Positions 9,810 through 15,884 of a stretch of 32,142 bases of DNA are shown piece after piece (within the stretch, counting starts at the first letter, position 1; every line of letters begins with the position of its first letter). The notes beneath the pieces are model-generated. The model was not told the origin of the DNA and searched no databases. It saw nothing but the letters and a program-made list of their open reading frames with translations. The stretch is from assembly GCA_947478905.1 (NCBI GenBank), contig CANJXG010000016.1, positions 1-32,142 of the forward strand, in the 5' to 3' direction. Source of the stretch: Coxiellaceae bacterium (GTDB taxonomy: Bacteria; Pseudomonadota; Gammaproteobacteria; Berkiellales; Berkiellaceae). The translations under genes were made by a program, and so were the position numbers.

Positions 9810-10496
9810 TTATAGCCTACTGTATGCTAAATCTGAGATGACATGCCCCAAACGTATGCCTCTTTTTTCAAACTTCGTCGTAGGACGATTTTTAATTAAT
9901 TCAGCCAGCTCGCTCTGGTTGCTTGGCTTGAAATAAGGATTATGTTCAAAGACACTACGCATATGCTCTGCGTACTCTGCCCAATCGGTTGCCAAATGAA
10001 ACACCCCATTAGATTTTAATTTTTGAGCAATTAAATTTATAAAGTCAGTTTGGACTAATCGACGTTTATGATGACGTGTTTTATGCCAAGGGTCTGGAAA
10101 AAACAATTGCACACAGCTTAAACTACTCTCTGGGATGGCTCGTTGGAGGACCTCTATGGCATTGCTTTTAAAAATACGAATATTTTTTAAATTATGTTCT
10201 GCAATACCATTGAGTAATTTTCCAATACCGGGAGGATGTACTTCAATACCCACAAACTGCTGGTGAGGCGATTGTATAGCTTGTTCTAATAAAGAATGTC
10301 CCATACCAAAGCCAATTTCTAACACAATAGGCTGTGCAGCATCAAAATGCTTAAAGAAATCAACCGGCTCAATATGATCTGGACATTCCAGACCATATTG
10401 CTGCCAATGATTCTCCATAGCTAATTTTTGAGCCGTAGAGCTGCGTCCCTTTCGAATAACAAAACTTAAAATAGGGCGTTTTGGATAATCAGTCAA
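9810..10496 (-). CDS. trmB: tRNA (guanine-N7-)-methyltransferase TrmB
   Basis: Methylates G46 in the tRNA variable loop using S-adenosylmethionine. The 228-residue Rossmann methyltransferase has the SAM-binding LEIGFGMGHSLL (~76), FVGIEVHPPG, and the TrmB signature VQLFFPDPWHKTRHHKRR. The C-terminal catalytic stretch is FHLATDWAEYAEHM followed by TKFEKRGIRLGH. No ATG fits: the start is TTG at 10496, with GGGAG about 10 nt upstream. The gene is divergent from mutY, and the 132-bp region between them carries three 14-bp tandem repeats. Confidence 0.94.
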   Translation of the reverse strand: MTDYPKRPILSFVIRKGRSSTAQKLAMENHWQQYGLECPDHIEPVDFFKHFDAAQPIVLEIGFGMGHSLLEQAIQSPHQQFVGIEVHPPGIGKLLNGIAEHNLKNIRIFKSNAIEVLQRAIPESSLSCVQLFFPDPWHKTRHHKRRLVQTDFINLIAQKLKSNGVFHLATDWAEYAEHMRSVFEHNPYFKPSNQSELAELIKNRPTTKFEKRGIRLGHVISDLAYSRL

Positions 10497-10511
10497 CTTA
10501 AGCTTTCTCCC

Positions 10512-10553
10512 ATGGTGAAACTAAAATGGTGAAACTAAAATGGTGAAACTAAA
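10512..10553. repeat. three perfect 14-bp tandem repeats upstream of trmB and mutY
   Basis: ATGGTGAAACTAAA occurs at 10512-10525, 10526-10539 and 10540-10553 without mismatch, followed by a partial fourth copy (AT). The block lies about 15 bp upstream of the trmB start and 75 bp upstream of mutY. The 14-bp period is not a multiple of 3, so it is not a coding repeat. It may be a simple slippage product or a repeated binding site. Confidence 0.95.
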
Positions 10554-10568
10554 ATAGTTTTAATTTTA

Positions 10569-10598
10569 CTCACAAACCGTATCTAATTCTAGTATAAT
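10569..10598 (+). promoter_or_regulatory. putative sigma-70 promoter for mutY
   Basis: A consensus -10 TATAAT (10593-10598) is preceded at 18 bp by CTCACA (10569-10574), a 4/6 match to the -35 box. It lies about 30 bp upstream of the GTG start of mutY. The -10 is framed by a small inverted repeat (TCTAG at 10588, CTAGA at 10600), which could be an operator or chance. Confidence 0.5.
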
Positions 10599-10628
10599 GC
10601 TAGATTAAAATAAAATGAGTAAGATATC

Positions 10629-11708
10629 GTGACACAGCCTCAACTGCCTCCCCCCTGGTTTGGCGAACACATTCTAAAATGGTATGATCTCTATGGCCGT
10701 AAATCGCTACCGTGGAAAAATCCAAAATCAGCTTATTCTATCTGGCTTTCTGAAATTATGTTGCAACAAACCCAAGTTGCCACCGTTATTCCTTATTTTA
10801 AAAAATTTATAGCGACTTTTCCCACTATTGAAAGCCTTGCACAAGCCCCGCTTGATCATGTCATTGCACTATGGGCTGGTCTTGGGTATTACGCCAGAGC
10901 CCGCAATCTCCATAAAACCGCTCATATTTTAGTAGAGCACTATAATGCTACCCTGCCAGCCGATATCGATGCCTTAAAAGCCCTTCCTGGGATTGGCAAA
11001 TCTACTGCAGCAGCGATTTTAGCCCAAAGCTATGATATTCGTGCTCCGATTTTAGATGCCAATGTCAAACGCGTCTTGTGTCGTTTTTACAGTCTTGTTG
11101 GATGGCCCGGGCTCAAATCTGTAGAAGAAAATTTATGGAAGGTTAGTGAACTTACTACTCCTTTAGTACGTGCTAATGACTACACCCAAGGTATTATGGA
11201 TTTAGGGGCATTGGTATGCAAAAGCAAGCGTCCTTTGTGTGAGCAATGCCCTGTCAGCCTGCATTGTATGAGTTTTAACCAAAAGACTATTGAACACTAT
11301 CCTGAATCTAAACCCACCAAAAACAAACCCTCAAAACACACCGAATTTCTGATGGTTTTTAATCAAGAAAATAAAATCTTATTACACAAACGTCCCGCCA
11401 AAGGCATTTGGGGCGGATTATGGTGTTTACCTGAGTTATTTAATCTAGAAGCCTTAGATTTACAATTTAGAATCATTTCCAAAAAAAATAGGCGCAGACA
11501 TACCTTTACGCATTATCATTTGAATTATGACACTATTTTAGCGCGCTGCACTGTCGCCCCCCTTCAGATTATGCAAAATCAGTATGAATGGTATACACTA
11601 TCAAGCACAAAACAACTGGGCCTGCCGGCCCCTCATAAAATTTTAATAACTGAATTAATAACCCAATTAGAACGAGAAACCCATGTCCCATATAGTGTAT
11701 TGTCTTAA
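10629..11708 (+). CDS. mutY: adenine DNA glycosylase MutY
   Basis: Removes adenine mispaired with 8-oxoguanine in base-excision repair. The 359-residue protein has catalytic Glu42 in SEIMLQQTQV, the helix-hairpin-helix LPGIGKSTAAAIL (~118-130) and catalytic Asp143 in ILDANVKRV. The 4Fe-4S cluster ligands are Cys197, 204, 207 and 213 (C-x6-C-x2-C-x5-C). A C-terminal NUDIX-like 8-oxoG recognition domain follows (LLHKRPAKGIWGGLWCLPE). The GTG start at 10629 gives a normal-length N-terminus. The end overlaps yggX by 26 bp, the classic gammaproteobacterial pair. Confidence 0.97.
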   Translation: MTQPQLPPPWFGEHILKWYDLYGRKSLPWKNPKSAYSIWLSEIMLQQTQVATVIPYFKKFIATFPTIESLAQAPLDHVIALWAGLGYYARARNLHKTAHILVEHYNATLPADIDALKALPGIGKSTAAAILAQSYDIRAPILDANVKRVLCRFYSLVGWPGLKSVEENLWKVSELTTPLVRANDYTQGIMDLGALVCKSKRPLCEQCPVSLHCMSFNQKTIEHYPESKPTKNKPSKHTEFLMVFNQENKILLHKRPAKGIWGGLWCLPELFNLEALDLQFRIISKKNRRRHTFTHYHLNYDTILARCTVAPLQIMQNQYEWYTLSSTKQLGLPAPHKILITELITQLERETHVPYSVLS

Positions 11709-11958
11709 ACTCCAAAAAGAGGCGCCAGGCCTTGAACGAGCTCCTTACCCTGGGGAGTTGGGTCAAAAAATTCTTAATGCCATCTCTAAAGAAGCCTGGC
11801 AATTATGGGTGGCACATCAAACTTTACTGATTAATGAAAAACGCTTAAACTTAATTGATCCCCAAGTGAGAAAATTTTTGGAAAATGAACTTCAAAAATT
11901 CTTATTTGAAGGCGGAGCTGAAAAGCCAGCTGGCTATATACCAGAAAAAAATATATAA
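11683..11958 (+). CDS. yggX: probable Fe(2+)-trafficking protein YggX
   Basis: A small (91-residue) protein linked to iron handling and protection of Fe-S clusters from oxidation. It has the family landmarks: Cys7 near the N-terminus, PYPGELGQKI, SKEAW.LW, HQTLLINEKRLN and FLFEGG. It begins 26 bp before the end of mutY and is clearly co-transcribed with it; MutY is an Fe-S enzyme, so the pairing is functionally sensible. All residues usually conserved in the family appear present. Confidence 0.95.
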   Translation: MSHIVYCLKLQKEAPGLERAPYPGELGQKILNAISKEAWQLWVAHQTLLINEKRLNLIDPQVRKFLENELQKFLFEGGAEKPAGYIPEKNI

Positions 11959-11962
11959 ATAC

Positions 11963-11991
11963 TTGACTCGTAGGACAAATAAGCATAAATT
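11963..11991 (+). promoter_or_regulatory. putative promoter of tRNA-Phe
   Basis: TTGACT (11963-11968, 5/6 to the -35 consensus) and TAAATT (11986-11991, 4/6 to the -10) are separated by 17 bp. The likely start point is about 25 nt before the mature tRNA 5' end. It begins a few bases after the yggX stop codon, giving the tRNA its own transcript. Confidence 0.4.
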
Positions 11992-12023
11992 AGCATACAT
12001 TAATGCCGTGATGCTTCTCAAGA

Positions 12024-12099
12024 GGCTCGATAGCTCAGTTGGTAGAGCAAGGGACTGAAAATCCCTGTGTCCCTGGTTCGATTCCAGGTCGGGCCACCA
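12024..12099 (+). tRNA. tRNA-Phe (GAA)
   Basis: A 76-nt cloverleaf with genomically encoded CCA (12097-12099). The acceptor stem GGCTCGA pairs with TCGGGCC, with one G-U. The D-arm is AGCTCAGTTGGTAGAGC, the anticodon stem AGGGA/TCCCT holds loop CTGAAAA (anticodon GAA), and the T-arm is CCTGGTTCGATTCCAGG. No terminator with a T-run is visible in the next 190 bp. Confidence 0.97.
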
Positions 12100-12286
12100 C
12101 CTTACAAAATAAGTTGTACACAGATCTTTTAGAATTCAAACTAAGCATAAAAAACTATAGTAATCATAACACCTAAGATTTAATAGAAATATAATATGTT
12201 GATTTTTATTAAATTTTATATTTTTTAAAACGTAAATATTTTACATTTTATAGCAATCTTTCATTCAAACTTTTCATTTTATTTAT
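12100..12286. other. very AT-rich spacer between tRNA-Phe and cysQ
   Basis: This 187-bp spacer holds no ORF. Its right half (about 12,170-12,286) is almost entirely A/T. It contains runs such as ATTTTATATTTTTTAAAA and abuts two DnaA boxes at 12288-12308. No convincing terminator hairpin is present for either the tRNA or cysQ. Confidence 0.6.
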
Positions 12287-13114
12287 TTAATCCACAATGT
12301 TATCCACAGGGTAATATTGCAAAACTGAACTCCAGTCAGCATTAAGATCACCCACTGCAATAAACGAAGGTTGAAGCAAAGATGCTTGAGTATTGTAAGC
12401 CAAGGATTGAAAAGTTAAATCAAATAATCCCCCTCCAGCCGCTTCTAAAATAATGTGGGCAGCAGCCAAATCCCAGTCATGCATAGAACCTATTCTTGGA
12501 TAACAATCTATTTCACCTGCGGCTATTTGACATATTTTTAAAGAGCTCCCCATCAACTTTACAGTTGCGCCCGGCAAGCACGCCATTTTATCCAAAATAG
12601 CCTGATTACCATGATGAAAACGACTCAATGCTATTATCCAGTCGGCTTGATTTTTTGAGCGAGTATGCATTGGTATTTTATGATACTGCGCATCAATTTT
12701 ATAAGCGGCGTCTTTGGTGGCTAAAAATCCTATTTTTTGTTCAGGCACATACACAATCCCTAATACTGGCCTATGATTGCTAATCAAAGCAATATTAACC
12801 GTGTACTCTCCTGTACCTTCAATTAAATCTTTGGTTCCATCTAAAGGATCAATACACCAATAATGTGACCAACCTGCACGCTCTTCATAGGGGGGTATTA
12901 TTTGTTCTTCAGATAAAATAGGATAATCAGAGATCGACTGTAATCTCTGAACAATAATTTGATTGGCTAGCCTATCTAAATTGGTGACAATAGAACGATC
13001 TACTTTATAAGTAATTTCAATAGCATTGTTTAAGCCTTGAACAATCGCTATACCGGCTTTTTCAGCAATTAAATAAACCTCTGCAGCCAATGCTTCTATA
13101 TCCATCCTATCCAT
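12287..13114 (-). CDS. cysQ: 3'(2'),5'-bisphosphate nucleotidase CysQ
   Basis: Hydrolyses 3'-phosphoadenosine 5'-phosphate to AMP and phosphate, recycling the by-product of sulfate assimilation and sulfotransfer. The 275-residue product is an IMPase/FBPase-fold, Li+-sensitive-type phosphatase. It has metal ligands in LSEE (68-71), WCIDPLDGTKDLIEG (D89 and D92) and MHDWDLAAAH (D213, D215). GEYTVNIALI after the DPLDG motif is typical of CysQ rather than SuhB. ATG at 13114 has no obvious Shine-Dalgarno; a second ATG at codon 4 is possible. It follows nudE by 20 bp on the same strand, so the two nucleotide-housecleaning enzymes are probably co-expressed. Confidence 0.93.
   Translation of the reverse strand: MDRMDIEALAAEVYLIAEKAGIAIVQGLNNAIEITYKVDRSIVTNLDRLANQIIVQRLQSISDYPILSEEQIIPPYEERAGWSHYWCIDPLDGTKDLIEGTGEYTVNIALISNHRPVLGIVYVPEQKIGFLATKDAAYKIDAQYHKIPMHTRSKNQADWIIALSRFHHGNQAILDKMACLPGATVKLMGSSLKICQIAAGEIDCYPRIGSMHDWDLAAAHIILEAAGGGLFDLTFQSLAYNTQASLLQPSFIAVGDLNADWSSVLQYYPVDNIVD
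12288..12308. promoter_or_regulatory. two adjacent DnaA-box-like 9-mers
   Basis: TTATCCACA (12300-12308) is a perfect consensus DnaA box, and TAATCCACA (12288-12296) differs at one base. They have the same orientation and a 12-bp pitch, next to a spacer that is extremely AT-rich. They lie within the last codons of cysQ (VDNIVD), so coding chance is a real alternative. Confidence 0.5.
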
Positions 13115-13134
13115 ATAGATAGGAGTATAGTCGA

Positions 13135-13704
13135 TTATAATTTATTTAAATAAAGCTGGGCTAAATATAGGGCGGCAATGGCACGTCCTTCATTAAAATC
13201 TGGACGCAGGATTAATTCTGGAATTTTTGCAATAGGCCAAGGGATGACTTCTATGGGTTCAGGCTCATCGCCTAATAAAACAGAAGGATATAAATCTTGG
13301 GCTAAAACAATATGCATCTGAGTAGATGAATAACTCGGAGAATTAGTCAGCGAGCGTAACATAGTGAGCTTATTGGCAGCATATCCTACTTCTTCTTGCA
13401 ATTCACGATTAGCAGCAACCAGTGGCGTTTCTTGTTTATCTGCTTTACCCTTAGGCAAGGTAAGGTGATATGCATGCACGCCAACACAGTATTCTCTAAT
13501 GAGTAATACGGTATCCTCATTGAGCATGGGCACCACCATGACCACCCCTTCAGGCCAATACACAAAACGCTCAAATCGACGTAATGCACCATTACTAAAT
13601 TTAAGATCCACAGCCTCAATATGAAACACCTGGGTATCTACTAAAGGCTGTGTATCTACAATTTCAGGCAATGGATGCTTATTTTCTAAATTATCTATGT
13701 CCAA
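13135..13704 (-). CDS. nudE: ADP compounds hydrolase NudE
   Basis: A Nudix hydrolase acting on ADP-ribose, Ap3A and NADH-type substrates. In 189 residues the Nudix box is complete: Gly86-x5-Glu92-x7-Arg100-Glu101-x2-Glu104-Glu105-x-Gly107 (GKADKQE...RELQEEVG). The region before it (AVDLKFSNG, LIREYCVG) and the C-terminal EPEPIEVIPWP and DPDFNEGRA-like RPDFNEGRA are NudE-typical. The start must be TTG at 13704: an in-frame stop lies two codons upstream and no ATG occurs before the conserved region. No good Shine-Dalgarno is visible, and only 25 bp separate it from the stop of the M48-like gene, so coupling is likely. Confidence 0.9.
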   Translation of the reverse strand: MDIDNLENKHPLPEIVDTQPLVDTQVFHIEAVDLKFSNGALRRFERFVYWPEGVVMVVPMLNEDTVLLIREYCVGVHAYHLTLPKGKADKQETPLVAANRELQEEVGYAANKLTMLRSLTNSPSYSSTQMHIVLAQDLYPSVLLGDEPEPIEVIPWPIAKIPELILRPDFNEGRAIAALYLAQLYLNKL

Positions 13705-13729
13705 GAGTTATTTTATCCATTATCGGTTT

Positions 13730-15316
13730 TTATATCCTGTTTTTCTTCGTCTTGGGCTCTTTGATTGCTCTGCAAGAGGCGTTGGACGCCGCCCCCCCCC
13801 AGCTATCTGCTGCTCTAGCAGCGAGCGAAAGTGGTTTACATCCATGTGTATGATCATGATTCTGCTTGGGACCAGTTGATAAGCTTTTTAGCTCCTTAGG
13901 TATCTTACAGTGAGCATATAAGTTAATTTCCAAATTATATTGAGTACGGATGTTTGCTGCTGTCTTATCCATAATTTCTTGTTCTATAGTTTGTATAGAT
14001 TTTGTATCCCACGTTGCTGGCATCTTATCTATCTTAATGCGATAGGATGATTGTGTCGGCACTGCCTCCTCCGAATCAGGATTTAAAATCGTCACAATCA
14101 GTGTATTTGGATATTTTTTTCGCGTGCTTTTCCTGACAGCTAGTACGTTCTGTTGTAAATTCAGAGGATTGAATGCTTTCTTTAACTCAAGTGTACACGG
14201 CGTTAACGCATTCAAAAAGTCCTTCGTATGAGTCGCAGCAGGCGTATCAGAAAAAATTTCAGTTACTCCTTTTCCTACCTGAGTCACAGTTTTGTCACAA
14301 AATTTATAAAATTCCTTTGCATATTTTTTCGACACGCTCTGTATTTTCCATTGCTTCGCTTTTTTCGCAGCCTTTGCCGCTTTGTTGTCTGCAGAAAGCG
14401 CTATCTTCAAAGGTCGCTGAGGCAGTAATTTTTTATCAAGATCGTATGTCGGCTTTCCAATTTTGGTATAAGCGCTTATTAAAGCCTTTTTAAAGGGCTC
14501 TCTCCCTACCTCAATCGCATCCTTCATCGCTTCAAAATGATAGGTTCGACTACAGGATTTCTCATACAGTAAGAAAAATTGCAATGGGCCTGATGCATAT
14601 CCAAATAAACGAACTAACATATAAGGTGACTCAAAACAATTTTCTATAAGCTGCATAAAAGAGAGCCCTATCTTCGCACACGTATTAAAAAAACCACGAC
14701 GCGCACCTGCGTTACGTCTTTTTAATAATTCAACCATAATAAGCGCACCAATTTCTTGCTCAGTAAGCTTGACATGCTCGTCGATTAATCCCGTGGGTAT
14801 AAAAAGTGCGCATGAACCAAACAGACGTGAAGCAGAGATCACTTTTTGACTATGCGCATTGGTAAACACAGCGATCGTTATCTTCCCTGGCTTTGGAAAT
14901 TTTTTCGGCTTTCTGTTTTCCTTTTCAGCTTTTTGCGCTTCGTGATTGATAGCAGCAGTAGATAATTTATCAACCAGGTCTATGAAATTTATACCGGCAT
15001 GGGATTCTGGGTTGTCACGGTCCAAGGGTGGCTGAGCCTTTAATTTTAATCCCTCTAATGCGGCAGCAAAACAATGATTGAACAACGCCAATGCCATAAG
15101 AGCCAAGACACTGACTGTAAATGCAGTTACGTAACTTAAAGCTGTGACTGTCATAAAACCTGTCACAATAGGAATAGCAGCAAAAATAGCCCCTATTAGT
15201 AGTAAGAAAAACATGCTTTTAATGGAATCCGTCCAGCCCGTAGTACGAGCGGTTGCAGCACTAAAAAAACGTTGTACCCATGTACGTTGTACAGACCCTT
15301 TATTACCGTTAGCCAT
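13730..15316 (-). CDS. membrane-anchored M48 (HtpX-like) pseudoprotease, unknown function
   Basis: No firm family name can be given. The 528-residue protein has two hydrophobic helices (about 36-58 and 60-82) and then a region whose spacing follows M48 metalloproteases: TIAVFTNAHSQKVISASRLFG, a strand ALFIPTGLID, LTEQEIGALIMVELLKRR, and later SRTYHFEAMKDAIE. The HExxH zinc motif would fall at V196-E-L-L-K200, so both histidines are missing, while the third-ligand Glu (E263) is kept. Numbers count from the GTG at 15319. The 260-residue C-terminal part is Lys-rich and unrecognised. ATG at 15316 has AGGAG 8 nt upstream; GTG at 15319 is possible. A G9 run near the 3' end may cause frame variation. 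Function is unknown; a scaffold or secreted effector role is speculation. Confidence 0.75.
   Translation of the reverse strand: MANGNKGSVQRTWVQRFFSAATARTTGWTDSIKSMFFLLLIGAIFAAIPIVTGFMTVTALSYVTAFTVSVLALMALALFNHCFAAALEGLKLKAQPPLDRDNPESHAGINFIDLVDKLSTAAINHEAQKAEKENRKPKKFPKPGKITIAVFTNAHSQKVISASRLFGSCALFIPTGLIDEHVKLTEQEIGALIMVELLKRRNAGARRGFFNTCAKIGLSFMQLIENCFESPYMLVRLFGYASGPLQFFLLYEKSCSRTYHFEAMKDAIEVGREPFKKALISAYTKIGKPTYDLDKKLLPQRPLKIALSADNKAAKAAKKAKQWKIQSVSKKYAKEFYKFCDKTVTQVGKGVTEIFSDTPAATHTKDFLNALTPCTLELKKAFNPLNLQQNVLAVRKSTRKKYPNTLIVTILNPDSEEAVPTQSSYRIKIDKMPATWDTKSIQTIEQEIMDKTAANIRTQYNLEINLYAHCKIPKELKSLSTGPKQNHDHTHGCKPLSLAARAADSWGGAASNASCRAIKEPKTKKNRI
13792..13800 (-). repeat. G9 homopolymer tract near the 3' end of the M48-like gene
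   Basis: Nine consecutive G on the coding strand lie 20 codons before the stop (residues WGGA). Loss of one G shifts the stop to 13720 with a basic tail (PTPLAEQSKSPRRRK). Gain of one shifts it to 13713 with an acidic, helix-prone tail (VQRLLQSNQRAQDEEKQD). All three frames stay open for about 20-30 codons. This is by far the longest G/C run seen in the window. Confidence 0.8.
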
Positions 15317-15393
15317 CACTAAAACTCCTACAAATTAACTACCAAATAAACACTATAAAATTTGATCAGGAAATATTGTGTGCTTTTTATGAC

Positions 15394-15420
15394 AAAAAAG
15401 CAAGCTTTTCTTGCTTTTTT
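15394..15420. terminator. perfect bidirectional terminator-like hairpin in a divergent spacer
   Basis: AAAAAAGCAAG (15394-15404) pairs perfectly with CTTGCTTTTTT (15410-15420) around a 5-nt loop. U6 runs would be produced on either strand. It lies between the divergent starts of the M48-like gene (15316) and the MAPEG gene (15504), where no annotated transcript needs to end. It may insulate two promoters, terminate an unannotated small RNA or attenuate one gene. Confidence 0.7.
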
Positions 15421-15503
15421 ATACATTTTCTTTTAAAGAATGGTACAATAAACTGTGACATTATTCTTGAATATTACTTTATAATTTATAATGAGGTATA
15501 AAG

Positions 15504-15884
15504 ATGACTTACTCTTACTGGTATGTATTTGCAGCTTTTTTACTCCCTTATTTCTTCACAGTTCTGGCTAAAGCCGCCCATCCAGATTACAGCAATAAAC
15601 GTCCAAGAGAATTCTTAGATCAGTTAGAGGGATGGCGCAAAAGAGCCCATTGGGTGCAACTCAACTCTTTTGAAATTTTCCCACCCTTCGCTGTAGCAGT
15701 CATTTTTGCCCAACAACTCGATGCCAATCAACAATATATTGATATTGTAGCGCTAAGCTTTTTAACATTACGTGTATTGTATGGCTTTTTTTATGTGGTT
15801 GATCGCTCCAATCTAAGATCATTGGCATGGCTTTTATCACTGGGCTGTGTAATTGGATTATTTATGCTTGCGGCTTATGCCTAA
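15504..15884 (+). CDS. MAPEG-family integral membrane protein
   Basis: A 126-residue protein with four hydrophobic helices and the MAPEG (membrane-associated proteins in eicosanoid and glutathione metabolism) signature RAHWVQLNSFEIFPPFAVAV. Bacterial MAPEG members are often glutathione-dependent detoxifying enzymes, but the reaction here cannot be assigned. Other family features are the N-terminal hydrophobic helix (YVFAAFLLPYFFTVLAKA) and LRVLYGFFYVVDR. ATG at 15504 is preceded by GAGG at 7-8 nt. GTGACA (15455) and TATAAT (15480) may form its promoter, with a long 19-bp spacer. Its end overlaps the priA start by 8 bp, so the two are translationally coupled. Confidence 0.85.
   Translation: MTYSYWYVFAAFLLPYFFTVLAKAAHPDYSNKRPREFLDQLEGWRKRAHWVQLNSFEIFPPFAVAVIFAQQLDANQQYIDIVALSFLTLRVLYGFFYVVDRSNLRSLAWLLSLGCVIGLFMLAAYA

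Noticed and set aside
12024-12099. tRNA-Phe or tRNA-Leu as attachment site of an integrated element
   Set aside because: No direct repeat of either tRNA 3' end and no integrase gene were seen in the window.
13650-13880. Plus-strand open frames over the nudE/M48-like junction
   Set aside because: They are antisense shadows of the minus-strand genes with no ribosome-binding site or family resemblance.
15853-15876. TTG start for PriA upstream of 15877
   Set aside because: It lies well inside the MAPEG gene; ATG 15877 gives the expected N-terminus and a typical short overlap.
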